Of a stretch of DNA of 64,000 nucleotides, positions 26,632-35,491 are shown piece by piece. How positions within the stretch are numbered: position 1 is the stretch's first letter; every line of letters begins with the position of its first letter. The translations under genes and the position numbers were made by a program. Origin of the DNA: Casp-actino8 sp965659595 (lineage in GTDB: Bacteria > Actinomycetota > Acidimicrobiia > Acidimicrobiales > Ilumatobacteraceae); contig CBFHWN010000006.1 in NCBI GenBank assembly GCA_965659595.1, forward strand, positions 1 to 64,000, given 5' to 3'. The notes under the pieces were generated by a model. That model was not told the origin of the DNA. It did no database searches and saw only the letters and a list, made by a program, of their open reading frames with translations.

Positions 26632-27090
26632 TCACTTTCCGGCCGCGGCCAGAACGGCCTTCACGATGTTGTGGTAGCCGGTGCAACGGCACAGGTTTCC
26701 TTCCAGGCCGATGCGGACGTCGTCCTCGGTCGGGTTGGGATTCTCCTTCAGGAGCGACGTCGCGGCCATCACCATGCCGGGCGTGCAGTAACCGCACTGC
26801 AGACCGTGGTTCTCCATGAACGCCTTCTGCATGGGGTGGAGCGAACCGTCGGCACCGGCCATTCCTTCGATCGTGGTGATCGTCGAGCCATCGGCCTGAA
26901 CGGCAAGCAGGGTGCAACTCTTCGCTGCTTCGCCATCGACGTGCAGACTGCACGCTCCGCACGACGATGTGTCGCACCCGATGTTCGTCCCGGTGAGCCC
27001 GAGCACTTCGCGCACGTACTGCACGAGCAGCGTGCGCGGTTCGACGTCGCTGGTGTGCTGGACGCCGTTGACAGTGACGCTGATCTTCAC
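26632..27090 (-). CDS. [2Fe-2S] subunit of a xanthine-dehydrogenase-family hydroxylase
   Basis: The 152-residue small (CoxS/CutS-type) subunit has eight cluster cysteines: 39, 44, 47 and 59 in a plant-type ferredoxin domain (CDTSSCGAC) and 99, 102, 134 and 136 in the helical domain (QCGYCTPGM, LCRCTGY). The GTG at 27090 is chosen because AAGGGGG sits 5 nt upstream; a longer reading frame adds an unlikely N-terminus. It is followed at once by the FAD subunit. Confidence 0.92.
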   Translation of the reverse strand: MKISVTVNGVQHTSDVEPRTLLVQYVREVLGLTGTNIGCDTSSCGACSLHVDGEAAKSCTLLAVQADGSTITTIEGMAGADGSLHPMQKAFMENHGLQCGYCTPGMVMAATSLLKENPNPTEDDVRIGLEGNLCRCTGYHNIVKAVLAAAGK

Positions 27091-27180
27091 GACAACCCCC
27101 TTCGCCGGGCAACATCCCGGACCTCTCCATTCTGCCCCATGTGAGAACCCTCCGCACAATGGCCGGGAAGGTGACCACGA

Positions 27181-27203
27181 GTCGCCGAGGTGTACTCGGC
27201 GAC
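27181..27203 (-). terminator. 9-bp hairpin after the BtuF-like gene
   Basis: GTCGCCGAG (27181-27189) and CTCGGCGAC (27195-27203) form a perfect stem with a 5-nt loop, 16 bp past the stop of the minus-strand gene at 27220. There is no U-run. It probably separates that gene from the coxS-like gene. Confidence 0.5.
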
Positions 27204-27219
27204 GTGTCGTCTCCCCAGG

Positions 27220-28113
27220 TCAGCGGATACGACGGATGATCGACGGGTCGACGGTCCCGACTCCGACGATGGCGGAGGCGATGGCCTCGGCTCCATCCAC
27301 CAGACGGGGGCCGGGTCGCACCATCACGGCATCGGCGTCGATGGCCCACACGGTCACCTCGGGCGGAATGCGATCGAGGACCTGAAGGGCCTGCAGGGCA
27401 GATCCATCGAGGTCGTAGCCGCAGGGAGAGACGATCACGTGATCGGGTCGGGCGGCCACGATGTCATCCCACGTCACCGGCACCGACTTGGCGCCCGGTC
27501 GAACCAGTACTGCGTCGCAGCCGGCTGCGGCCACGACGTCGGGAACCCAGTGGCCGCCAAGAAAAGGAGGATCGATCCATTCGAGGACGAACACACGGGG
27601 CCGCGGTCGGTTGCCGAGAGTTGCCGAGGTGCTCGCGTCGAGACGACGAAGACGTTTGCGTAATGAGTCCACCAACACATGTCCGCGTTCGGCAACCCCG
27701 GCTGCCTCGGCGATCGTGATCACCGAGTCGATCACTTCGTCGAGGGTCTGTGGGTCGATCTGCAGAACCAGAGCACGGCATCCAAGTCGCTCGATGGCCT
27801 CGTCGACGTCGCCACTCGGCACGGCGCACACGCGACACAGATCCTGGCTGAGAATGAGGTCGGGGTCGCAGCGACGTAGTGCTTCTTCGTCGAGGTGGTA
27901 CAGCTCGTCGCCACGCGCGAGTCGGTCGCGCACCTGAGCATCGATCTCGGCGGCCGACATGTGCTTGGTGTCTAGTCCTCCGACCACGATCTCGCGGCCG
28001 ACGCGCGCTTCGGTCGGAAAGTTGCATTCGAACGTGACGCCGAGGAGTGAATCACCCAAGCCGAGTTCGAACACGATCTCGGTGGTCGACGGAAGGAGCG
28101 AAACGATACGCAC
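27220..28113 (-). CDS. BtuF-like cobalamin-binding protein without signal peptide
   Basis: The 297-residue protein has the periplasmic-binding fold of BtuF/FhuD type: VRIVSLLPSTTEIVFELGLGD at the start, DLILSQDLCRVCAVP, and EWIDPPFLGGHWVPDVVAAAG. No signal peptide or lipobox is seen, so it should be cytoplasmic, like the uncharacterised cobalamin-binding homologues found in many bacteria. I chose the GTG at 28113 because the minus-strand hexamer TACCCT (28120-28125) ends 6 nt before it; ATGs at 28131 and 28149 are alternatives, the latter overlapping the divergent gene. Confidence 0.75.
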   Translation of the reverse strand: MRIVSLLPSTTEIVFELGLGDSLLGVTFECNFPTEARVGREIVVGGLDTKHMSAAEIDAQVRDRLARGDELYHLDEEALRRCDPDLILSQDLCRVCAVPSGDVDEAIERLGCRALVLQIDPQTLDEVIDSVITIAEAAGVAERGHVLVDSLRKRLRRLDASTSATLGNRPRPRVFVLEWIDPPFLGGHWVPDVVAAAGCDAVLVRPGAKSVPVTWDDIVAARPDHVIVSPCGYDLDGSALQALQVLDRIPPEVTVWAIDADAVMVRPGPRLVDGAEAIASAIVGVGTVDPSIIRRIR

Positions 28114-28147
28114 GGGTCGAGGGTAGGGCATCTGGCAGGATGACGAC

Positions 28148-29419
28148 ATGGCCGAGGTCGAATCGGGTTGGGAGCAGTTGCGGGGCGGAGTCGACTTGCC
28201 GTTCCATCCCGATCTGGCCGTTCCGACACTTCACGAAGTGAGACTGGCGATTCCTGATCCCGAGCCGATCACCGATGTCGAAAATGCGGCGCGCGTGGCC
28301 ATCGTCGAACGTCTGGCGGACGATGTGACAGGCGGGATGACCGTTGCCGTGGGTGGTGGGAGTCGGGGACTGTCGGCGCGCGTCGAACTGCTACGTGGCG
28401 CGATCGCCGGACTGCGCGAGCTCGGCGCGAAGCCCTTCGTGGTTCCGGCGATGGGCAGTCATGGCGGCGCAACAGCCGAGGGTCAAGTGGCGATGATGGA
28501 GTCGCTCGGAATGACCGAGGAGACTCTCGACTGCGAGATCCGCGCAACCATGGAAACCGTCGAAGTGGCGCAGACGGCGAGCGGTATGCCGTTGTATCTC
28601 GATCGCTACGCGGCCGCAGCCGATCGAATACTTCCTGTGAATCGCATGAAGCCGCACACCTGCTTCAAGGGTTCGATCGAGAGTGGCTGCACGAAGATGG
28701 CCGTGGTCGGATTCGGCAAGCAACCGGGGGCAGCGCAGATCCACTCGTGCGGCCCAGAAGAGATGCGTCAGCGACTACTCGACGGGATCGACGCACTGCG
28801 GTCGACGGGTCGTCTGCTCGGCGGCGTCGCGTCGGTCGAGTCGGCGGGTGGACACGTCGTCGCTGTCGAAGCTCTGTCGGCCGTCGATGTCGGTGGGCTG
28901 GCCGAGTCCCGACTGGCCCAGTTGTCGCGCGAACTCGTACCACCGTTGCCGTTCGACGAGATCGATGTCCTCGTGATCGAAAAGGCCGGCAAGGACATCT
29001 CGGGTACCGGGATGGACCCCAATGTCACCGGTCGATTCTGGGTTCACGGCCTCGACGATCTCGAAGCGCCCGACGTGTCGACCATCGTCCTGCTCGACAT
29101 CACCGATGTTTCGGGTGGCAATCTTCTCGGAATCGGATTGGCCGACTTCATTCCGGTGTCACTCGCCGACAAGATCGACTGGCAGAAGACGTACGTCAAC
29201 TGTTTCACGGCCGGTCCGTCGGGTGTTCGACGAAGTCGTATGCCGATGGTTCTGGCCGACGAAGGCGACTGTATGAAAGCTGCGCTGTCGATGTGCGGCC
29301 GGGCAATCGATCAAGCCAAACGTGTGGTGCGAATCGAGTCGACGTTGCATCTCACGCGCTGTTGGGTGTCGGACGCTCTCCTCGGTGATCTACCACCGGG
29401 TGCGTCGATCATCGACTGA
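28148..29419 (+). CDS. LarA/DUF2088 family protein (lactate-racemase-like)
   Basis: This 423-residue protein resembles the DUF2088 (LarA N-terminal) family: VAVGGGSRGLSARVELLRGAI, VVPAMGSHGGATAEGQ and NRMKPHTCFKGSIESGCTKM, which hold candidate nickel-pincer contacts (His and Lys). True LarA enzymes are nickel-dependent 2-hydroxyacid racemases or epimerases that need the LarB/C/E cofactor-making enzymes; none is in the window. It starts 34 bp from the divergent BtuF-like gene with AGGA upstream. The substrate is unknown. Confidence 0.75.
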   Translation: MAEVESGWEQLRGGVDLPFHPDLAVPTLHEVRLAIPDPEPITDVENAARVAIVERLADDVTGGMTVAVGGGSRGLSARVELLRGAIAGLRELGAKPFVVPAMGSHGGATAEGQVAMMESLGMTEETLDCEIRATMETVEVAQTASGMPLYLDRYAAAADRILPVNRMKPHTCFKGSIESGCTKMAVVGFGKQPGAAQIHSCGPEEMRQRLLDGIDALRSTGRLLGGVASVESAGGHVVAVEALSAVDVGGLAESRLAQLSRELVPPLPFDEIDVLVIEKAGKDISGTGMDPNVTGRFWVHGLDDLEAPDVSTIVLLDITDVSGGNLLGIGLADFIPVSLADKIDWQKTYVNCFTAGPSGVRRSRMPMVLADEGDCMKAALSMCGRAIDQAKRVVRIESTLHLTRCWVSDALLGDLPPGASIID

Positions 29420-29440
29420 GGCGAGAGTCGACGCCTCGGT

Positions 29441-30259
29441 TCACTTCTCGAGTGACTTGAGACCGCTCATGGCGAACCATCCCGACAGAAGGAGCATGCC
29501 GGCCAAAGCAAGCAATCCGCCCCAGGTCTGATCCCAGGTGACGTCTCCGAGCAATCCCTGACGAGCCAAGCGCAAGACGTTGGTCATCGGGTTGATACGT
29601 GCCACGGCGTGAAGCCAGCTGGCCATCGACGACAGCGGAACCTGCGATGTCGACAGGAACACCGTGAAGAAGATGGCGAACTGGGTGAGCGTGGCGGCAC
29701 CCATGTTGCGCATGCGATACGTCAGGCCGAGGGCGAATGCGGAGGCCGCCGTCGACACTCCTGCCGCGGCGAGGATCACCATCACGATGGCGAGCGGACC
29801 CCCCGGCACGTTCATGCCTCCGAGAAAGCCCACCAAGATCACGAGAAGTATCGGAAGTGCGGCGCGAGCCATCGAGCCGGCGATCGGTCCGATGACGAGG
29901 GACCAACGACGTGTGGGGGCCATGAGCAGTCGATCGAAGAATCCGGTCTGCATGTCGTTGATGAGGCCGAAGCTCACACCCATGGCTCCGAAACTCGCTC
30001 CTTGAATCGCGTTGAGCGGGACGTACCAATCCATCGCATTCGCAATACCAGCGAAGCGAACCGCGGCTCCGAACGCACCTGAGAAGGCGATGAGCTGGAA
30101 GACGGGCATGGCAATCGACGGCACGAACGCCGACGGCATACGTCGTACGCGCAACATGGTCCGTCGGACCAATGCACCGATGACGGCACTCGGCCGAGTG
30201 ACGTAGGAGCGATCGTCGGACGATGCCGAAGGTGTGGGGGAGCCGATGGTGGTGGTCAC
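29441..30259 (-). CDS. ABC-2 type exporter permease (second)
   Basis: This 272-residue membrane protein has six predicted helices and the ABC-2 family segment DMQTGFFDRLLMAPTRRWSLVIG, which is the coupling region seen in DrrB-like permeases. Its GTG at 30259 overlaps the stop of the upstream permease gene (GTGA). It forms with the next two upstream genes a tight three-gene exporter operon. The cargo is unknown; lipids, drugs and antibiotics are typical. Confidence 0.86.
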   Translation of the reverse strand: MTTTIGSPTPSASSDDRSYVTRPSAVIGALVRRTMLRVRRMPSAFVPSIAMPVFQLIAFSGAFGAAVRFAGIANAMDWYVPLNAIQGASFGAMGVSFGLINDMQTGFFDRLLMAPTRRWSLVIGPIAGSMARAALPILLVILVGFLGGMNVPGGPLAIVMVILAAAGVSTAASAFALGLTYRMRNMGAATLTQFAIFFTVFLSTSQVPLSSMASWLHAVARINPMTNVLRLARQGLLGDVTWDQTWGGLLALAGMLLLSGWFAMSGLKSLEK

Positions 30260-31041
30260 AGCGCCGCCAATCTCTTGTTGAGAGAACGAAGTCCGAAGGC
30301 GATCGCCACCACGGCGATAGCAAAGGGAATGAGCCAGGCCCGCAGGAATTGATCGACGTTCAACGGTTGGTTCATGAAACCCTGCATACCCTCGACCACG
30401 TGCGACATCGGGTTCCAGGTGGCAACGTCCTGGTACCAGCCGGTCATGTACTGGCGCGGGAAGAAGGCCGATGACAGGAACATGAGGGCGAACACCATGG
30501 GGAACGCACCCTGAACGACTTCGGGACTCCCGGACTTGATGGCGAGACCGGACATCAGTCCGCTCATGGCGAGGGCGAGTAATGCGCCGGCGACCACGAG
30601 TCCGACGAAGCCGATCACACCGGTCTCGATACGAGCACCAAACGCCAAGAAGATGGCGAGAAAGATTGCGACCTGTACGACCGCCACGACCATCGCACTG
30701 CCCAGTCTCCCGAGCAGGATCGACGTACGCGTGACGGGTGAGGCGAGCAGGCGTTCGAAGAACCCCTGCTCGATGTCGGTTGCGAGATCACCGGCTGCCG
30801 ACGTGGACGCGAACAACACGCCCTGCACGATGGCGCCGGCGACCGCGTAGTCGAGGAACGACGGAGCGATGGCGGCGAAGTCGGGTCGATCGGCGATCCG
30901 ACTGAAACTTGCCGACCCGAGAGCGGCGAAGAACAAAGGGAACACGAAGGACGGGGTGAGTGCGGCCGGTTGACGCAGTCGCCCAACCACACTGCGACGG
31001 GTGAGAACAGCCGTGTGCAGAATTGCACTGTTCGAACTCAT
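30256..31041 (-). CDS. ABC-2 type exporter permease (first)
   Basis: This 261-residue permease has the matching coupling segment DIEQGFFERLLASPVTRTSILLGRLG and about six hydrophobic helices. Its ATG at 31041 overlaps the ATPase stop (ATGA). Sequence similarity between the two permeases (GFF-RLL-P-TR) suggests they form a heterodimer. Confidence 0.87.
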   Translation of the reverse strand: MSSNSAILHTAVLTRRSVVGRLRQPAALTPSFVFPLFFAALGSASFSRIADRPDFAAIAPSFLDYAVAGAIVQGVLFASTSAAGDLATDIEQGFFERLLASPVTRTSILLGRLGSAMVVAVVQVAIFLAIFLAFGARIETGVIGFVGLVVAGALLALAMSGLMSGLAIKSGSPEVVQGAFPMVFALMFLSSAFFPRQYMTGWYQDVATWNPMSHVVEGMQGFMNQPLNVDQFLRAWLIPFAIAVVAIAFGLRSLNKRLAAL

Positions 31042-32003
31042 TGATCGGCTCCCTCGAGTCGGTAGCCGGTCGCCTCAGCGAACACGTCGTCGAGGCTCGG
31101 TTCGTTGAGTTCGAGATGACGAACATGCACGCCTGCTTCGTCGAGAGTACGAATCACCCCGGCCACCGCCTCGGCACCTTGGGCCAGGCCGACACCGAGC
31201 TTGCCCTCCGACGTGGGTCGCAGGTCACCGAAACGTTCGAGGACGTTTCGTGCGATATCGGTGTGCTCGTTGTCGACGTCGATGAAAAGGGTGGGAGAGC
31301 CGACCTGGGCCTTGAGATCGCGCGGAACTCCTTGGCGCACGATTTTCCCGTGGTCGATGATCGCGATGCGATCGGCGAGTTGATCGGCTTCTTCGAGGTA
31401 CTGCGTGGTGAGCAGAACCGTCGTTCCTTCTCGATTGAGTCGACGAACTTCTTCCCACAAGGTGAGTCGGCTCATCGGGTCGAGGCCGGTGGTGGGTTCG
31501 TCGAGGAACAGCACCGACGGTTCGTGGACGAGCGACAAAGCCAGGTCGAGGCGACGGCGCATGCCACCCGAGTAGGTGCCCACTCGGCGATCAGCGGCCG
31601 CAGTGAGTCCGACTCGCTCGAGGAGTTCGGGTCCGCGCTTGGCGGCCACTGACTTCGGGATCCCGTACAGCACACTCTGCAGATCGAGGAGTTCGCGCCC
31701 GGTCATGAGTGGATCGATGGCGGCGTCCTGCAGGGCCACGCCGATGGCTCGACGCACCTTGTCGGCTTGGGTGGCAACATCGAATCCGGCGACGGTGGCT
31801 GAACCGGCCGATGGCTTCAACAAGGTGGTCAGAACCCGCACGGTGGTGCTCTTGCCGGCTCCGTTCGGTCCCAGGAAGCCGAAGATCTCGCCAGCTTCCA
31901 CCTGCAGGTCGACACCGTCGACCGCTCGGACCAGGGAGTCTCCCGATCCAAAATGCCGGACGAGGCCGGTGGCGATGATGGGAGCGGAGGGGCTGCTTGT
32001 CAC
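31038..32003 (-). CDS. ABC-2 exporter ATPase, DrrA type
   Basis: This 321-residue ATPase has Walker A GFLGPNGAGKST, the signature YSGGMRRRLDLALSLV and Walker B SVLFLDEPTTGLDP. Its C-terminal extension, ending with LNEPSLDDVFAEATGY, is typical of daunorubicin-resistance DrrA ATPases. The start is the GTG at 32003; the minus-strand hexamer TAGAGT (32012-32017) ends 8 nt upstream, so no ribosome site is expected. Earlier in-frame starts give a non-conserved extension. Confidence 0.9.
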   Translation of the reverse strand: MTSSPSAPIIATGLVRHFGSGDSLVRAVDGVDLQVEAGEIFGFLGPNGAGKSTTVRVLTTLLKPSAGSATVAGFDVATQADKVRRAIGVALQDAAIDPLMTGRELLDLQSVLYGIPKSVAAKRGPELLERVGLTAAADRRVGTYSGGMRRRLDLALSLVHEPSVLFLDEPTTGLDPMSRLTLWEEVRRLNREGTTVLLTTQYLEEADQLADRIAIIDHGKIVRQGVPRDLKAQVGSPTLFIDVDNEHTDIARNVLERFGDLRPTSEGKLGVGLAQGAEAVAGVIRTLDEAGVHVRHLELNEPSLDDVFAEATGYRLEGADQ

Positions 32004-32114
32004 AATGTTGCACTCTACAAACGCTGGACCGCCTTGGACGATCCGACTGAGTCGAGCGGACGGCTCGTGACGAAAGTCGGGGAACCATTCAGCTCCGGCG
32101 GGCGACACTTGGGT

Positions 32115-32507
32115 ATGACCCGAAAAGACATGGTCCGCAACACGTTGTTGGCACTGGGCAGTGTGGTCGTGGTCGTCGGGTGTTCGTCGTCCGAACCGCC
32201 GGCGGCTCTGTCACCGGGGGCGGTCGAGGGGCGGGCCATCGCCACGGCTCGCGGCTGCAACAGCTGCCATGGCGGCGACTTCAGCGGCGGTGTCGGGCCT
32301 ACCTGGATCGGACTGGTCGGTTCAGAGGTGCCTCTTGTGGAAGGCGGAATGGTGATCGCCGACCGCGACTACGTCGTGGAGTCGATCGTCGACCCGAATG
32401 CCAAACGACGACTCGGCTCGACGCTGCAGATGCCGTTGGTCTCGCTCACTGACGACGAGGTGCAACGCATCGCTGACTACATCATGGAACTCGGTACCAC
32501 GAAGTAG
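32115..32507 (+). CDS. Lipoprotein-anchored class I cytochrome c
   Basis: This 130-residue protein begins with a basic segment, a hydrophobic stretch and a lipobox ending VVVVGC, so it should be tethered to the outer face of the membrane. The mature part has one haem motif, CNSCH, and a candidate axial methionine in LQMPLVSL, followed by DDEVQRIADYIMEL, the usual C-terminal helix. It could accept electrons from a membrane or periplasmic dehydrogenase. It faces the CoxL-like gene tail-to-tail. Confidence 0.85.
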   Translation: MTRKDMVRNTLLALGSVVVVVGCSSSEPPAALSPGAVEGRAIATARGCNSCHGGDFSGGVGPTWIGLVGSEVPLVEGGMVIADRDYVVESIVDPNAKRRLGSTLQMPLVSLTDDEVQRIADYIMELGTTK

Positions 32508-32571
32508 CCGGTGCAGTGAGATCCGGTGAAGTGAGGTTCGAGATATGGCGAACGGCGCCGGCGCCGATCCT

Positions 32572-34857
32572 CTACTTGGCAGCCTGAATCGCAGCCCACA
32601 CTCGCTGAGCGGTGCAGGGCATCTCGATGTGCTTCACACCGAGATGCGACACCGCATCGACGACCGCTGACTGCACGGCCGGAGTCGATCCGATGGTGCC
32701 CGATTCACCGATGCCCTTGGCCCCGATGGCGTTGATGGGTGTGGGGGTCTCCATGTGGATGACTTCCACACTCGGCAGCTCGGCAGCCGACGGGAATCCG
32801 TAGTCGGCCAGGTTCGAGGTGGTGGGGTTGCCGTCGGCGTCGTAGATCACTTCTTCGAAGAGAGCCTGGGCCACACCTTGGGCGACGCCACCATGGATCT
32901 GACCGTCGAGAAGCATCGGGTTCAGCACCTTGCCGGCATCGTCGCACGCAACCTGGCGAACGAGTCGAGCCTGACCTGTCTCGGTATCGACTTCCACGAC
33001 CGACACGTGAGCACCGAATGGGAAGGTCGCTCCCGACACGTTGATCACCTCGTCGTGTGAAAGTCCACCGCTGGCCTTCTCGGCCTGGGCGAGGTCGGCC
33101 CACGACTTCGTGACCGACGGAGTGCCGGCCACGTGGAACACGCCACGCTCCTTGTCGAGCACCACGTCGGCCTCGCTCGCTTCGAGGAGTCGAGCCGCGA
33201 CGGACTTGGCCTTCTCGGCGAGTGTGCCGGCCACCTGGAACACGGCGTTGCCGCCCTGCTGGAGCGAACGTGATCCCATCGTGCCGGTACCGATCGGGAC
33301 GAGATCGGTGTCGCCCCACACGAGTTCGATGCGATCCATCGGGATGCCGGTCTGCTCTTGCACCAGCATCGACCATGCGGTGTCGTGGCCCTGTCCATGC
33401 GGCGAGGTGCCGGTGTAGATGACGGCGCGACCGTCGTCGAGGACTTCGACCTTGGCCGATTCGCCATTGCCGACGCCGCCGGTGATCTCGACGTACACGC
33501 TCACACCGATCCCGATCTGCTTGGCATCGCCACTGGCCCGGCGCTTCGCCTGCTCGGCTCGCAAGGCCTGATAGTCGGCGGCCTTCAGAGCCTTGTCGAG
33601 GGCTGTTTCGTAGTCGCCCACGTCGTAGGTCTGACCGATGGCAGTGGTGTGCGGTTCGAGGAACTTCGGGATGAGATTCTTGCGACGTACCTCGGCGGGG
33701 TCCATGCCGATCTCGAGGGCGAAGAGATCCATGGCTCGCTCGACGGCCGCCGTCGCCTCGGGACGACCGGCGCCGCGGTACGCCGTGGTGGGCGTGGTGT
33801 TGGTGACGACCGACGTGGTGCGGCACTCGATGTTCGGAATGGCGTACACGCCGCTCGACATCGGACGTGTCATGAACGGAGCGAGGATCGTGCCCATGTC
33901 GGCGAATCCACCGCAGTCCTGGATGGCATGCAACTGGTAGTGCGTGACGGTGCCGTCCTTTTTGCCACCGATGGTGACGTACTGCAGCTGCGCACGGCCG
34001 TGGCCGAGCGCAACCATGCTCTCGCTACGCGTCTCGCGCCACTTCATCGGGCGACTGTGCTTCTTGGCCAACACGCCGAGCAGCAGTTCTTCGGCATAGG
34101 TGCCGATCTTGGCGCCGAATCCGCCACCGACGTCGGGAGTGCGGACGTGCACCATGGATGGTTCGACACCGTTGGCCTTGGCCAGCGGCTCGACGGCACC
34201 TTGCGCATGCTGTGTGGAGAGCCATTGGTTGAGTCGGCCGTCTGGGCCCCAGACGGCCGCTGCGCCGCGTACTTCGAGCGGACACGGGGCCACACGCTGG
34301 TTGAGGAAACGACCGGTGGTGACGACTTCGCAGTCGGCGAAGAACGCCTCCCCCGTGTTCTCGGGCATGCCAAGGGCCGTGGTGTCGAACACCACGTTGC
34401 TGCCAGCACCTTCGTAGATGAGGGTCGACGACGCCATCGCTTGTTCGAGGTCGATCAAAGCATCGAGCGGATCGATATCGGCGAACACGGTCTCGGCGGC
34501 GTCGGTGGCCTGTTCGCGGGTTTCGGCGACGATCGCGGCGATGGGCTCACCGACATAGCGCACTTTGTCGCTCGCCAACAACGTGCGCGCCACCATCGGG
34601 TTGAACGCAGCCGGAATCGCCTCGAGGCCGAGTGAAGTGGCGGTATACACGCCGAGCACGCCGGGCATCGACACGGCATCGGAGGTGTCGATCGAGTTGA
34701 TCACACCATGTGCCACCGTCGAGCGTACGTACACGACGTGCGCGGCACCGGCGAGCATGGGCTCGTCGATGTCGTCGACGTAGTCGCCACCGACCGTCAA
34801 GAACTTCGGGTCCTCCTTGCGGAGAACGCGGTTACCGAGAATGCTGCCACCAGCCAC
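32572..34857 (-). CDS. Molybdopterin large subunit, xanthine-dehydrogenase family (form II CoxL-like)
   Basis: This 761-residue protein is the catalytic subunit type that binds the molybdopterin cytosine dinucleotide cofactor. It contains GGGFGAKIGTY, the active-site loop TAYRGAGRPEA and the catalytic Glu in KGIGESGTIG. The AYRGAGR loop is the form II type, not the AYRCSFR of genuine aerobic CO dehydrogenase, so the substrate is probably not CO. The GTG at 34857 is used because AGGGGG lies about 7 nt upstream. The partner small and medium subunits are probably those at 25800-27090. Confidence 0.87.
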   Translation of the reverse strand: MAGGSILGNRVLRKEDPKFLTVGGDYVDDIDEPMLAGAAHVVYVRSTVAHGVINSIDTSDAVSMPGVLGVYTATSLGLEAIPAAFNPMVARTLLASDKVRYVGEPIAAIVAETREQATDAAETVFADIDPLDALIDLEQAMASSTLIYEGAGSNVVFDTTALGMPENTGEAFFADCEVVTTGRFLNQRVAPCPLEVRGAAAVWGPDGRLNQWLSTQHAQGAVEPLAKANGVEPSMVHVRTPDVGGGFGAKIGTYAEELLLGVLAKKHSRPMKWRETRSESMVALGHGRAQLQYVTIGGKKDGTVTHYQLHAIQDCGGFADMGTILAPFMTRPMSSGVYAIPNIECRTTSVVTNTTPTTAYRGAGRPEATAAVERAMDLFALEIGMDPAEVRRKNLIPKFLEPHTTAIGQTYDVGDYETALDKALKAADYQALRAEQAKRRASGDAKQIGIGVSVYVEITGGVGNGESAKVEVLDDGRAVIYTGTSPHGQGHDTAWSMLVQEQTGIPMDRIELVWGDTDLVPIGTGTMGSRSLQQGGNAVFQVAGTLAEKAKSVAARLLEASEADVVLDKERGVFHVAGTPSVTKSWADLAQAEKASGGLSHDEVINVSGATFPFGAHVSVVEVDTETGQARLVRQVACDDAGKVLNPMLLDGQIHGGVAQGVAQALFEEVIYDADGNPTTSNLADYGFPSAAELPSVEVIHMETPTPINAIGAKGIGESGTIGSTPAVQSAVVDAVSHLGVKHIEMPCTAQRVWAAIQAAK

Positions 34858-34918
34858 TGTGGACCCCCTGGACGTCGAACGTAGTGATCCGACCTTACTC
34901 GCCGGATTCGGGGAGGTC

Positions 34919-35416
34919 TCAGCCGGTGGAAGACGAGCTGGAGGCTGCCCGTGCCTCGGCCTCTCGCACCTGGACGATCTGCTCGACCAGGTCGTAGGGC
35001 CAGCCCCAGGGCAGGTCGATCGGCGCCGTGGCGTCACCCACCACGGTGCGCCGCTGCTCGCCGACCATGACGAACCCCAATTCGTCCCGAGCTGCATCCT
35101 CGACACCTTCGGGGGTGTTGAGGCTGTCGACCTCGGTTTGCAGTCGGTCGGTGGCTTCCTCGAGGGCCTCGAGTTCAGCCGATCGATCCTCGAACTCGGT
35201 GCGCTGACCGAACCACGACTTCACTGGCAGCACCAGAAACGAGTTGGCGAACGACCCGACGACCAAGATCATGCCGAGAGTGAGGACGACGTACCCCACC
35301 CGCTTGGGAACAAGTCTCTCGTGACGCGGTGTGGGGCGAGTGAGGTCGCCACGCGTCACCCGCGTCGACGTCTTTCCTCGTGCGCGTTTGGTCGCACTTC
35401 CTCGCTTGGCTGCCAC
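34919..35416 (-). CDS. FtsB/DivIC-type septum formation protein
   Basis: The roughly 165-residue protein has a basic cytoplasmic N-terminus, one membrane helix (VGYVVLTLGMILVVGSFANSF), and a coiled coil (EFEDRSAELEALEEATDRLQTEVDSLNT) ending in the DELGFVMVGEQ motif of the family. FtsB-like proteins link the divisome to septal peptidoglycan synthesis. Position directly downstream of eno is the usual actinobacterial arrangement. A CACAAT hexamer ends 6 nt before the GTG at 35416, which I use as the start. Confidence 0.83.
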   Translation of the reverse strand: MAAKRGSATKRARGKTSTRVTRGDLTRPTPRHERLVPKRVGYVVLTLGMILVVGSFANSFLVLPVKSWFGQRTEFEDRSAELEALEEATDRLQTEVDSLNTPEGVEDAARDELGFVMVGEQRRTVVGDATAPIDLPWGWPYDLVEQIVQVREAEARAASSSSSTG

Positions 35417-35491
35417 CCCGACATTGTGCCGGTTTTCGAGCACTCGTTGGTGGCACCTCGCCGGTGGTGGCTCGCCGGTGCACGGACTGGA

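Noticed and set aside
32553..32566. Perfect palindrome CGGCGCCGGCGCCG as a terminator between convergent genes
   Set aside because: It has no unpaired loop, so a stable hairpin is doubtful, and no T-run follows on either strand.
33358..34635. Long plus-strand frame of 425 codons
   Set aside because: It is antisense to the CoxL-like gene, whose motifs are intact; high GC at third positions opens such frames.
32572..34857. Genuine aerobic carbon-monoxide dehydrogenase
   Set aside because: The active loop is AYRGAGR, not the form I AYRCSFR, so CO oxidation is not supported.
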